Positions 52,590 through 60,511 of a stretch of 64,000 nucleotides of DNA are shown here, piece by piece (the stretch's first letter is position 1; each line of letters starts with the position of its first letter). Under the pieces are notes generated by a model, which searched no databases, had not been told where the DNA came from, and saw nothing but the letters and a program-made list of their open reading frames with translations. Source of the stretch: Vibrio sinaloensis DSM 21326 (GTDB lineage: Bacteria; Pseudomonadota; Gammaproteobacteria; Enterobacterales; Vibrionaceae); NCBI RefSeq assembly GCF_000189275.1, contig NZ_AEVT01000100.1:16116-80115 (forward strand), in the 5' to 3' direction. The translations under genes and the position numbers were made by a program.

Positions 52590-53684
52590 TTATTCAGTGA
52601 TTGGGCCGCAACAGGCTGGCTCAACACACCCTTTGGCTTGGATGATTTCAAGCTGTGCTAGGTAAGGTTGAATGTCACCGATGTTTTCTTTTACCCACTC
52701 AGTGTTGTAATAAGTGTCTAGGTAACGCTCGCCAGAATCACAAAGCAGTGTCACGATCGAACCTGTTTCACCACGTTGTTTCATTTCACACGCAAGCTGA
52801 AGTACGCCGTATAAGTTAGTACCTGTCGAAGCGCCAACTTTACGACCAATCAAACCAGACAACCAATGCGCCGTTGCTACACTTGCAGCATCTGGAATTT
52901 TACGCATTTCGTCTACCACACCTGCGATGAAGCTTGGCTCAACACGTGGGCGGCCGATGCCTTCGATCTTGCTGCCGTTTTCGCCTTTGATATCCGCATT
53001 GCCAGATTGGAAGTAGTCGTAAAATACTGAGTTGTCAGGATCAACCACACACAGTTTTGTGTCGTATTTTTGGTAACGGATAAAGCGACCAATCGTTGCA
53101 GATGTACCGCCAGTGCCCGGGCTCATAACCACCCAGCTTGGGATCGGGTGATCCTCTAGCTCCATTTGGCTAAAGATAGAGTTCGCAATGTTGTTGTTAC
53201 CACGCCAGTCGGTTGCGCGCTCAGCGTAAGTAAATTGGTCCATGTAGTGACCGTTTAGCTCTTTCGCTAGGCGACGAGACTCGTCGTAAATTTGGTCTGA
53301 ACGGTCAACAAGGTGCGCTTTACCGCCATAGAATTCGATTTGTTCAATTTTCTTGCGTGCTGTGGTTTTTGGCATTACTGCAATAAACGGTAAGCCAAGT
53401 AGACGTGCGAAGTACGCTTCAGAAACCGCCGTACTGCCTGATGATGCTTCAATCACCGTGGTTTCTGGACCAATCCAACCATTACAAATCGCGTAAAGAA
53501 AAAGTGAACGTGCTAAACGGTGCTTCAATGAGCCCGTTGGATGCGTGCTTTCATCTTTTAGGTAGATGTCGATGCCTTCCAAAGAAGGAAGATCTAATTT
53601 GAATAGGTGGGTATCTGCTGAACGTTGAAAGTCTGCTTCGATTTTGCGTACAGCATTGTTGATCCAGTTGTGGTCAGTACACAT
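52590..53684 (-). CDS. PLP-dependent cysteine synthase-family protein, probably a cysteine desulfhydrase (Cds1-like)
   Basis: A 364-residue fold-type II PLP enzyme. The PLP-lysine lies in STHPTGSLKHRLARS, ASSGSTAVSEAYFARLLG binds substrate, and the phosphate-binding loop is GTGGTSATIG. The long YAERATDWRGNNNIA segment and the C-terminal Cys-rich end (CVEPACCGPITE) recall the Cds1 group of cysteine desulfhydrases rather than CysK or CysM. The product would then be pyruvate, ammonia and sulfide. It is divergent from an Lrp-type regulator, as expected for cysteine-responsive control. The ATG has GAGGAG upstream. Confidence 0.82.
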   Translation of the reverse strand: MCTDHNWINNAVRKIEADFQRSADTHLFKLDLPSLEGIDIYLKDESTHPTGSLKHRLARSLFLYAICNGWIGPETTVIEASSGSTAVSEAYFARLLGLPFIAVMPKTTARKKIEQIEFYGGKAHLVDRSDQIYDESRRLAKELNGHYMDQFTYAERATDWRGNNNIANSIFSQMELEDHPIPSWVVMSPGTGGTSATIGRFIRYQKYDTKLCVVDPDNSVFYDYFQSGNADIKGENGSKIEGIGRPRVEPSFIAGVVDEMRKIPDAASVATAHWLSGLIGRKVGASTGTNLYGVLQLACEMKQRGETGSIVTLLCDSGERYLDTYYNTEWVKENIGDIQPYLAQLEIIQAKGCVEPACCGPITE

Positions 53685-53727
53685 AACGTGACTCCTCGAA
53701 AACCTGTAGGGTAGTTGTTTTTGTCTA

Positions 53728-53744
53728 TAGGGATAATCTACCTA
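53728..53744. promoter_or_regulatory. Operator candidate between the Cds1-like and Lrp-type genes
   Basis: TAGG (53728-53731) and CCTA (53741-53744) flank an AT-rich nine-base centre. The spacing is like that of sites for Lrp/AsnC dimers. Weak evidence from a single copy. Confidence 0.3.
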
Positions 53745-53829
53745 TAATCTTGGAGAAAAACTTTGCTATTATTGTTTTGATAATTTACATGGGTAGAAAA
53801 ATATTCTCTTAATTAGGGTTTGTTTAGAA

Positions 53830-54297
53830 ATGAGTTTAGATAAAATCGACAAACAGTTACTGTCTCTTCTCCAAAACGACGGAACCTTGTCTTTAAATGA
53901 TTTAGCCGAGCGTGTGAATCTAACCACCACACCTTGCTGGAAGCGGTTAAAAAAGCTGGAAGATGAAGGCTATATCGAAAAGCGTGTGGCGTTGTTGAGT
54001 GCAGAAAAGCTCGATTTGTCGTTCATTGCGTTCGTGCAACTTAAGACCAGTGATCATTCAGAAGGTTGGTATCACCATTTTGTCACTACGGTAAGTGATT
54101 TCCCCGAAGTGATGGAGTTTTATCGTATGGCGGGTGAATATGATTACATGATGAAAGTCGTGGTAAAAGACATGAAGTGTTTTGATGAGTTTTACAAACG
54201 CTTAGTGAATAGCGTAAAAGGTCTTTCCAACGTAACTTCAACCTTTGCAATGGAACCTATCAAGTACACCACTGCGCTCCCTATCGGAGAATGTTGA
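53830..54297 (+). CDS. Lrp/AsnC-family transcriptional regulator
   Basis: A 155-residue regulator. The N-terminal helix-turn-helix is DKIDKQLLSLLQNDG through LTTTPCWKRLKKLEDEG, and the C-terminal RAM effector-binding domain includes FYRMAGEYDYMMKVVVKDM. It resembles the DecR (YbaO) type, which senses cysteine in E. coli; that match and its divergent cysteine synthase-like neighbour suggest control of cysteine breakdown. This is inference from context. Confidence 0.88.
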   Translation: MSLDKIDKQLLSLLQNDGTLSLNDLAERVNLTTTPCWKRLKKLEDEGYIEKRVALLSAEKLDLSFIAFVQLKTSDHSEGWYHHFVTTVSDFPEVMEFYRMAGEYDYMMKVVVKDMKCFDEFYKRLVNSVKGLSNVTSTFAMEPIKYTTALPIGEC

Positions 54298-54602
54298 GCT
54301 CACCCTCGTCGTGTTGTCTTTTTTAATGAAACGAACATACCTTATCCAAATGTTCACTTTGGTCACCATAGTCTCGTCGGGCTAAAGTCCACCGTTCACA
54401 ATTTTGCAGCCATCTTTTGGACGTAACCGTTTGCATTTGTGTTTTGTCGCTAAAATGAACAAAGTTGGTGCTAAATTCAATCATATTGCGATTAAGTTGT
54501 AGGAAAACTATTAAATAGTATTATCAATAATGAGACTGGTGTCGAATAAAACATCGTATTATTATCACCGCCACCAATGAATGTAAGAAATTATTACAAC
54601 AA
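54298..54602 (+). other. Intergenic region before the repeat lipoprotein
   Basis: No gene is seen in these 305 bases. A weak promoter candidate, TTGCGA at 54486 and TATTAA at 54509 with a 17-base spacer, lies about 90 bases ahead of the lipoprotein gene. No terminator hairpin was found after the Lrp gene. Confidence 0.4.
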
Positions 54603-57600
54603 ATGAAAAGATATTATTCTCTATTATTGATTGCTGCTGTAATCGCAGGATGTGGAGGCGGCGGGGGCGGCTCTTCATCATCCAGTTCAAGTAAACCGAC
54701 TCAGTCGACTCAACAGAGTCGCGCTCAACTCGAAGTTGAAGATACTTTGATTGAATTCAGTCAAGTTGGCGCCATTGCTCATGCCAATATGAGCAATGTA
54801 CAGGGAACCATTGAATACCAAGTGGTTGCTGCAGAGCCAGCTAACATGGTGCAAGTCAATGATCTTGGCCAGCTTCAAATCTTGAAGCCGGGTATCGCGA
54901 CGATTAAAGCGATCGATTCAGCTTCCGGTTTTGCACCTTCCGAAGCAGAATTCACCGTAACAGTGAACAAAGGTACCAACCCTGATTTGGTGGTCAACGA
55001 GCTTAATCTAAACGCGTCGAACCAAGATGGCGAGCCACTGATTGTGCGAGGCCAACGAGGCCAAGTAAGCTTTGAAGTGGTCGATGGTGATGAGCACTTG
55101 GTACGCGTAGACCGTAATGGTCGTGTCTTTGCCATTGGCGCACAAGGTCAGGCGCGAATCCGTATTCATGATACGGGGGATGAGTTCTACCAAGCTCGTG
55201 ACATTTATGCCAATGTCAGTGTGTATCAAATTGGCGCTGATCAATTACAGTTTGCGCCGCTTAGCCCTATCTACAGAGAAGGTTTAACGCTAGAGCCAGT
55301 TCGACTTGATGATGTTGAGATTGAGAGCATTGCGTTCAAACTTGCTGACAGCAACGCTCAATCTGATGTCGTCGAAATTCTTGATCAAAGTACTGGGTTA
55401 TTATTGATCCACAATGCTGGTCAGGTTGAAATTGAAGCTACGGCAACTTACAGCCAAGGTTTTGTCGAGCAACAGCAGACAGCGCGTTTTGTGGTGAATG
55501 TTGCTAAGGGTCAGCGTCAAGCGATCAACTCAGTCAATATTGCTGCAAACTACAGTGCTAACCAATCGCTCTATCCACGCGTCAGCAATGCAAAAGGTGA
55601 CTACTACTTTGATGTAGTTGAAGGACAAGACGTTGTTGGTGTATCCCCAAATGGCGGTGCTCTGATCATTCAAGGTGTCGGGCAAGCGAAGGTTAATATT
55701 GTTGAACGTGATATCCGCAACTTCCCTGCGACTCAAACTCAAATCACGGTTGATATCGATGCCGCGCCACATCCACTCATAGAGGATGTTGAGATTGATC
55801 TTACTTATCAAGATGAGTTAACGGTGCCGCTGCAATTCTCTGGCCAGAAAGGAAAACTCACTTTAGTCGGCTCTATTCCTGAAGGATTACAAATTGCTGC
55901 TGGTAAAGCCTATGTAAACCGAGCAGGCAACTATACGCTGCGTTTTGAAGACGATGGTGGTGAGTATTACCAGCCAACCCAGTTCAATGTCGTTTTGGAT
56001 GTCGCCAAGGCTCAAGGCTCTGCGATGCCAGTGAGAGACTATGAAGTGGTATACAGTGTTAATCATCAGTTCCAATTATTGCGTGATTTTGAATTACTCG
56101 CTTCTGGTGACGCTATTGAAGTACTCGATAACAGCCAGCCAAGCGTAGCGGATGCCATCGCGAATGGTTTGGTTCACGTGTATAAAGCCGGTGAGACGAC
56201 CTTAACGCTGCGTCGTAAAGAGAGTCAGAACTATACCGCAGGTCCAGAGCAAAAAGTTACCTTCACCATATTGAGTGCACCAAGTCGAATTCAGATTAGC
56301 TCTGATGTTGAAGATAATTGGAATGCGCTTAAACCATTGGCAACCAAACCAACCATCACTGGTGTGGTCGGTCAGGTTAGTTACGCATTTGCTGAAGGTT
56401 CGGCAACCGATGTGGTTTCATTAGACCCTGACTCTGGTGAGATGCGCATCCTGAATGTAGGCAGCACAAGAGTGGTTGTGTCTGATGCGGGCAATGAGCA
56501 ATATTCCGCTGGGCAAGCAAGTTTTGCCGTAACGGTGAAGCCGATTGAGAGCCGTGCCACCATTGCTTATCCACAAGCCACATATGGCTCTGGTGATAAA
56601 CTGCAGCCTGTTGTGAATGGTGACGGTGTTGAAGCGACATATCGATTGATCAACCAGGCTTCACCATCAGTAGAGATGGCATCAGACAATGGTGAACTCA
56701 CGATACTGCATGCCGGCGATTACACGGTGGAAGCAACCTTTACAGGGCGCAACTACCTGACTAAAAAAGTCAGCTACCAAGGTACTGTAAAGAAAGCCGA
56801 CCACCCTGGCCTGTCTGTAGTTCGTCAAGAGGTAGAGTTTGAACCCTTCAAAGAAGTGGTGTTAGATCTTGGTCAAGCAATCGGTGAGCGCAGTTACTCT
56901 TTGGCTAACACGATCAGTGAGCGTGTCGCTTCCATTGATCCTGCACGTGGGGTTATTACGCTAAAAGAGTACGAACATGGTCGTCCTATCTCGATTCGTG
57001 TAACGGAGGCGGAAACGCGAGATTATCACGCGCTAGCGGAAAAAACCGTAACGGTCGCTTTAACTCTTTCTGATTCTGGTGTAGCAGATAAGTACACGCA
57101 TTTAACCAGTGAACAGACCGTAGTGTTCAGTGAGTTAAATGCGCCACAATTTGCTAACTTAGAAGAAAGTGAGTTCGGTATTATGGGCGCGCGTTTGCTA
57201 CGCGAGCCGACTGATGCCGAGTTAGTTGAGCATGGTGAAGGTAAAGTGGCTTGGGTTTTGATGAAGCCTAAAGGCAGTGACAACCCTGCGGACGTTCGCC
57301 CTGTATGGCTGCATATTGCTCGCTTCGATGGTTGTAGCGCGGTGTTGGATCCCAATGACCCTAGACCATTACTAGCCATTGATTACTCAGCGGAAGGTTA
57401 CTGTAAAACTGGTGCGACCATACGTTTGACGCGCTATTTGGTTATCGAAGACAGTCGGCTTGAAAAAGGAACTGAATACGAGATGATCAGTCCATTGATT
57501 CAGTACCGACGTGGATATCGCGAGTTTATTGCCAGTAAGCGAGGCGGCCAATACGTAGAGCCTGGTGTGATTCATGGTGAAGGTGAATATGGTTTCGCAG

Positions 57601-57650
57601 ACAGCATGTATGAGTGGGCTGTTGTCACCTTTGATTATCAAACAAACTAA
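54603..57650 (+). CDS. Large surface lipoprotein with tandem Ig-like (BIG2/cadherin-like) repeats
   Basis: A 1015-residue predicted lipoprotein. The signal peptide ends in a lipobox IAGC with Cys17, followed by six Gly and a Ser-rich linker (GGGGGGSSSSSSS); no Asp at position +2, so outer-membrane sorting is expected. Residues about 45-800 hold around eight diverged repeats of 90-100 residues that end in patterns such as VTVNKG, VVNVAKG and VTVKPIESR and contain GDxYY or DxGNEQY turns. Residues about 805-1015 form a separate C-terminal domain with two Cys (CSAVLD, YCKTGATI). No close family is recognised; adhesion or surface structure is a guess. Confidence 0.78.
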   Translation: MKRYYSLLLIAAVIAGCGGGGGGSSSSSSSKPTQSTQQSRAQLEVEDTLIEFSQVGAIAHANMSNVQGTIEYQVVAAEPANMVQVNDLGQLQILKPGIATIKAIDSASGFAPSEAEFTVTVNKGTNPDLVVNELNLNASNQDGEPLIVRGQRGQVSFEVVDGDEHLVRVDRNGRVFAIGAQGQARIRIHDTGDEFYQARDIYANVSVYQIGADQLQFAPLSPIYREGLTLEPVRLDDVEIESIAFKLADSNAQSDVVEILDQSTGLLLIHNAGQVEIEATATYSQGFVEQQQTARFVVNVAKGQRQAINSVNIAANYSANQSLYPRVSNAKGDYYFDVVEGQDVVGVSPNGGALIIQGVGQAKVNIVERDIRNFPATQTQITVDIDAAPHPLIEDVEIDLTYQDELTVPLQFSGQKGKLTLVGSIPEGLQIAAGKAYVNRAGNYTLRFEDDGGEYYQPTQFNVVLDVAKAQGSAMPVRDYEVVYSVNHQFQLLRDFELLASGDAIEVLDNSQPSVADAIANGLVHVYKAGETTLTLRRKESQNYTAGPEQKVTFTILSAPSRIQISSDVEDNWNALKPLATKPTITGVVGQVSYAFAEGSATDVVSLDPDSGEMRILNVGSTRVVVSDAGNEQYSAGQASFAVTVKPIESRATIAYPQATYGSGDKLQPVVNGDGVEATYRLINQASPSVEMASDNGELTILHAGDYTVEATFTGRNYLTKKVSYQGTVKKADHPGLSVVRQEVEFEPFKEVVLDLGQAIGERSYSLANTISERVASIDPARGVITLKEYEHGRPISIRVTEAETRDYHALAEKTVTVALTLSDSGVADKYTHLTSEQTVVFSELNAPQFANLEESEFGIMGARLLREPTDAELVEHGEGKVAWVLMKPKGSDNPADVRPVWLHIARFDGCSAVLDPNDPRPLLAIDYSAEGYCKTGATIRLTRYLVIEDSRLEKGTEYEMISPLIQYRRGYREFIASKRGGQYVEPGVIHGEGEYGFADSMYEWAVVTFDYQTN

Positions 57651-57677
57651 AAAAAGGAGTGCTTAGCACTCCTTTTT
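57651..57677. terminator. Terminator between the repeat lipoprotein and tesB
   Basis: AAAAAGGAGTGC and GCACTCCTTTTT pair around TTA, with A and T flanks usable from both convergent genes. Confidence 0.88.
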
Positions 57678-57693
57678 CTTATTTATCATGAGT

Positions 57694-58554
57694 TTATTGA
57701 GTAAAGCGCATCACGCCTTCTTGAACCGCGGTAGCAACCAAATGACCTTGGCGGTTATAAATTTCCCCACGAACCAAGCCACGGGTATTACTGGCCGTTG
57801 GGCTTTCTATAACGTACAGCAGCCATTCGTCCATCTTAAATGGTCGGTGGAACCAAATGGAGTGGTCGATAGTGGCAACTTGGAACTTAGGCGTCATTAA
57901 CGATACACCGTGAGGGTGCAGCGCAGTAACCAGAAACCCCCAATCAGAAGCATATCCCATCAAATATTGGTGGATAAGTTGGTTATCGGGCATTTCACCG
58001 TTTGCTTTGATCCAAAGGTACTGTTTGGGTTCAACCTTTTGTGGATTCAGTGGATTGACGATGGTGACTGGTCGCATTTCAATCGGCTTCTCGCCACAAA
58101 ATGCTTTACGCAGATTTTCGGGTAAATGGTCTGCAATCTTTGCGGCAAGCTCGGACTCAGAGGCAAAGTTTTCTGGACCGGGAATGTCAGGCATGGTGTT
58201 TTGGTGTTCAAACCCCGGCGCTTCACCATGGTAAGAGGCGGTAAGGTAGAAGATAGGTCGTCCATTTTGAATCGCTTTGACGCGACGAGTACTAAAACTT
58301 TTACCATCTCTTAAGTTTTCTACATCATAGATAATTGGCTTTTCAGGATCGCCAGGATAAAGAAAGTAACTGTGAAATGAGTGCACGGTGCGATCGGCAT
58401 CCACAGTGTAGCGAGCAGCGGAAAGAGCTTGACCAATGACTTGCCCCCCATAGACCTGAGGCAGACCTAAGTTTTCACTTTGTCCGCGAAATAGTCCTTC
58501 TTCTAGCTTTTCTAGTTGCAGTAAACTCAACAGTTCGTTAAGTGGCTTGCTCAT
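57694..58554 (-). CDS. tesB: Acyl-CoA thioesterase II
   Basis: A 286-residue double-hotdog thioesterase, the same length as E. coli TesB. It shows LEEGLFRGQSENLGLPQVYGGQVIGQAL at the N-terminus, FHSYFLYPGD in the first hotdog, and the second-domain ATIDHSIWFHRPF with the active-site Asp, followed by RGEIYNRQGHLVA. It hydrolyses medium and long acyl-CoA esters. It is divergent from ybaY, matching the E. coli tesB-ybaY-ybaZ neighbourhood. Confidence 0.95.
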   Translation of the reverse strand: MSKPLNELLSLLQLEKLEEGLFRGQSENLGLPQVYGGQVIGQALSAARYTVDADRTVHSFHSYFLYPGDPEKPIIYDVENLRDGKSFSTRRVKAIQNGRPIFYLTASYHGEAPGFEHQNTMPDIPGPENFASESELAAKIADHLPENLRKAFCGEKPIEMRPVTIVNPLNPQKVEPKQYLWIKANGEMPDNQLIHQYLMGYASDWGFLVTALHPHGVSLMTPKFQVATIDHSIWFHRPFKMDEWLLYVIESPTASNTRGLVRGEIYNRQGHLVATAVQEGVMRFTQ

Positions 58555-58748
58555 GGCCTATGACCTTATTCAATGTGATTCTATTGTCTATATTAAGCGT
58601 TTAGTGATTATTTAAACAGTTGTTTGACTTCTTTGTCATCGAAAATTTAATATCGTCAATAAATTGTCAATACCGGCGACATTGTAATGACAGTCACATT
58701 TTTGCCATTTATAATCGCCGTGAATTCAATAATTGAGGAGAAGCTTTC

Positions 58749-59177
58749 ATGAAAAAAGCACTAGCCGTTGTAATGTCAGTTGTATTAGGTTTCGTTTTAG
58801 TAGGTTGTCAAACTTCAGATAAGAAAGTGGAAAAAGACACTGTAGAATCTATTACAGGTACAGTTGCTTATCGTGAGCGCATCGCATTGCCAGATAACGC
58901 TCTTGTGACTGTAACATTGCAAGATGTATCTATGGCTGACGCTCCTGCTAAAGTGATTGCTAAACATCGTTTTGAAACTAACGGCGCGCAAGTACCGTTC
59001 GAGTTTGATTTGGCATACCACACTTCAAAAATTGAAGAACGTCATACTTACAGCGTGAACGCACGTATCGAGGTAGAAGGCAAATTGCTATTCATCACTG
59101 ATACTTCTTACCCAGTTATTACTGACGAAGCAAAAACCGATAAAGTTGACCTTCGCCTAGTAAGCGTAAAGCACTAA
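58749..59177 (+). CDS. ybaY: YbaY-family lipoprotein
   Basis: A 142-residue lipoprotein with lipobox LVGC near residues 17-20. The mature domain is the YbaY/DUF306-like type (ITGTVAYRERIALPDNALVTVTLQDVS), a beta-rich fold. Residue +2 is Gln, giving outer-membrane sorting. GAGGAGAAGC precedes the ATG. It is not known what YbaY does. The sequence is followed by a bidirectional terminator shared with atl. Confidence 0.9.
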   Translation: MKKALAVVMSVVLGFVLVGCQTSDKKVEKDTVESITGTVAYRERIALPDNALVTVTLQDVSMADAPAKVIAKHRFETNGAQVPFEFDLAYHTSKIEERHTYSVNARIEVEGKLLFITDTSYPVITDEAKTDKVDLRLVSVKH

Positions 59178-59184
59178 TGATATA

Positions 59185-59215
59185 AAAAATGGCAGCCTTA
59201 TGGCTGCCATTTGTA
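59185..59215. terminator. Bidirectional terminator between ybaY and atl
   Basis: AAATGGCAGCC and GGCTGCCATTT pair around TTAT, flanked by A and T runs; it overlaps the end of atl. Confidence 0.88.
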
Positions 59216-59500
59216 TTTATTCAGTTTCACTTTTCCTGCAATACTCACCTCTACCTCTTCTTCTATCAGCAAGGTTCTCTGTCTGACAAGATCTTCTCCC
59301 TTGAGTGAGATTTTTCCTTGGCTGTTAATAACCCGATGCCAAGGTAACGTGCTCTCTGCGGGTAAATTACCTAACGCTTTCCCCACGTGTCTGGCATAAC
59401 CAGGATAACCTGCTAGTTTTGCGATCTCTCCGTAAGTTGTTACTTTTCCACGCGGGATTTGGTGAATTACTGCAAAGATTTGCATCAAAAACTGGTCCAT
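59198..59500 (-). CDS. atl: Alkyltransferase-like DNA-base-damage protein (Atl, YbaZ)
   Basis: A 100-residue member of the MGMT fold. Where true alkyltransferases have the PCHRV active-site Cys, this protein has Trp (PWHRV, residue 54), so it binds O6-alkylguanine and passes damage to nucleotide excision repair without transferring the alkyl group. The recognition helix region YARHVGKALGNLP with the Arg finger is present. Convergent with ybaY as in E. coli. Confidence 0.93.
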   Translation of the reverse strand: MDQFLMQIFAVIHQIPRGKVTTYGEIAKLAGYPGYARHVGKALGNLPAESTLPWHRVINSQGKISLKGEDLVRQRTLLIEEEVEVSIAGKVKLNKYKWQP

Positions 59501-59549
59501 AATGATTTTGTCCTAGTTCAGTTTTCCAAGGAGTGGATAAGGAGAGGGC

Positions 59550-60290
59550 ATGATATTTTCTACGTTTCAGTTCTTAGTGACAACTCTATTAGCCGTGGTT
59601 TGTGCACGAGCTATCAGCTTGAGTGAAGGGGATATCCCTGTATTGGCCTTGGTAATACCTGCGTTGTGGATATTACCGCAAGGTGGGGTCGTGGGGTTAG
59701 TGCTTATGGCAGCAATGACAACCTATGGTTTAACTCTGCCTTATCAACCCATTGCGTTATCCGTGAGTGTTTGGGTGTTGTTTCCTTTGCTTATGGTGGC
59801 TTTTTCAAAGCGTAGTAGCTTAGGAGTATTAGCAACGTCCGCTTTAATCGTCGTCACCCTTCAAGTGGGCATCATGGTGACTCAGTCATCCGGTAAACTG
59901 AGTGGCGAGCCGATCGTTACTTTAATACAGACGGTTGCGGTGGTGGTTATCTGGTGGGCGGCAACGCATTGGAACTCATCAAATAAACACAGCTGGTGGG
60001 CACTGGGCTTGATTTTACCGCTATGGATTGCAGATCTTTCTTACGCCGCATTGGTGGCGTTGTCTGTGACCGGGATTATCGCTTCAATGGAAAGCCTATC
60101 CAAACTGAAGAGTTTTAAGTGGGGTAAGCTTTTATGTTGGACACTGCCGACAGTGGGGTTTGCCGCGCTGGTGGTCTCTCCCAATATTGAGGTACCTAAC
60201 CCCGTTTTTGTGGTTTGGTTATGTTTACTTGGCACTGCTTGGATGACCGATTACATATTGAGAAGTGCTGAAGAAGAGTCTGATATATAA
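59550..60290 (+). CDS. Multi-spanning membrane protein, function unknown
   Basis: A 246-residue, very hydrophobic protein with about seven to eight predicted helices (first at 4-22, last at about 215-235) and a short acidic C-terminal tail (SAEEESDI). GGAGAGGGC precedes the ATG. No family recognised. It lies in the gap between atl (divergent) and the diguanylate cyclase gene; a 221-base intergenic region before that gene argues against one operon. Confidence 0.75.
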   Translation: MIFSTFQFLVTTLLAVVCARAISLSEGDIPVLALVIPALWILPQGGVVGLVLMAAMTTYGLTLPYQPIALSVSVWVLFPLLMVAFSKRSSLGVLATSALIVVTLQVGIMVTQSSGKLSGEPIVTLIQTVAVVVIWWAATHWNSSNKHSWWALGLILPLWIADLSYAALVALSVTGIIASMESLSKLKSFKWGKLLCWTLPTVGFAALVVSPNIEVPNPVFVVWLCLLGTAWMTDYILRSAEEESDI

Positions 60291-60511
60291 ATAGTCGATT
60301 CACATCTTGATTTTATTCATTTGGAATATGCATTCTGATGTGTCAGAATTGCGCGTAAATTAATCGTTAGGATGCTGAACACTTGGCTAATTGCTTGTTC
60401 TTCAGTTTGTTGAACTAAGTATTTTGTCGGCAATTTAGGCCATGTTAGACCAACTTAACGATAGCCCAATGTCATTAAGTTCATAACTATTCACGTGGGA
60501 AGTAAGCAAGG

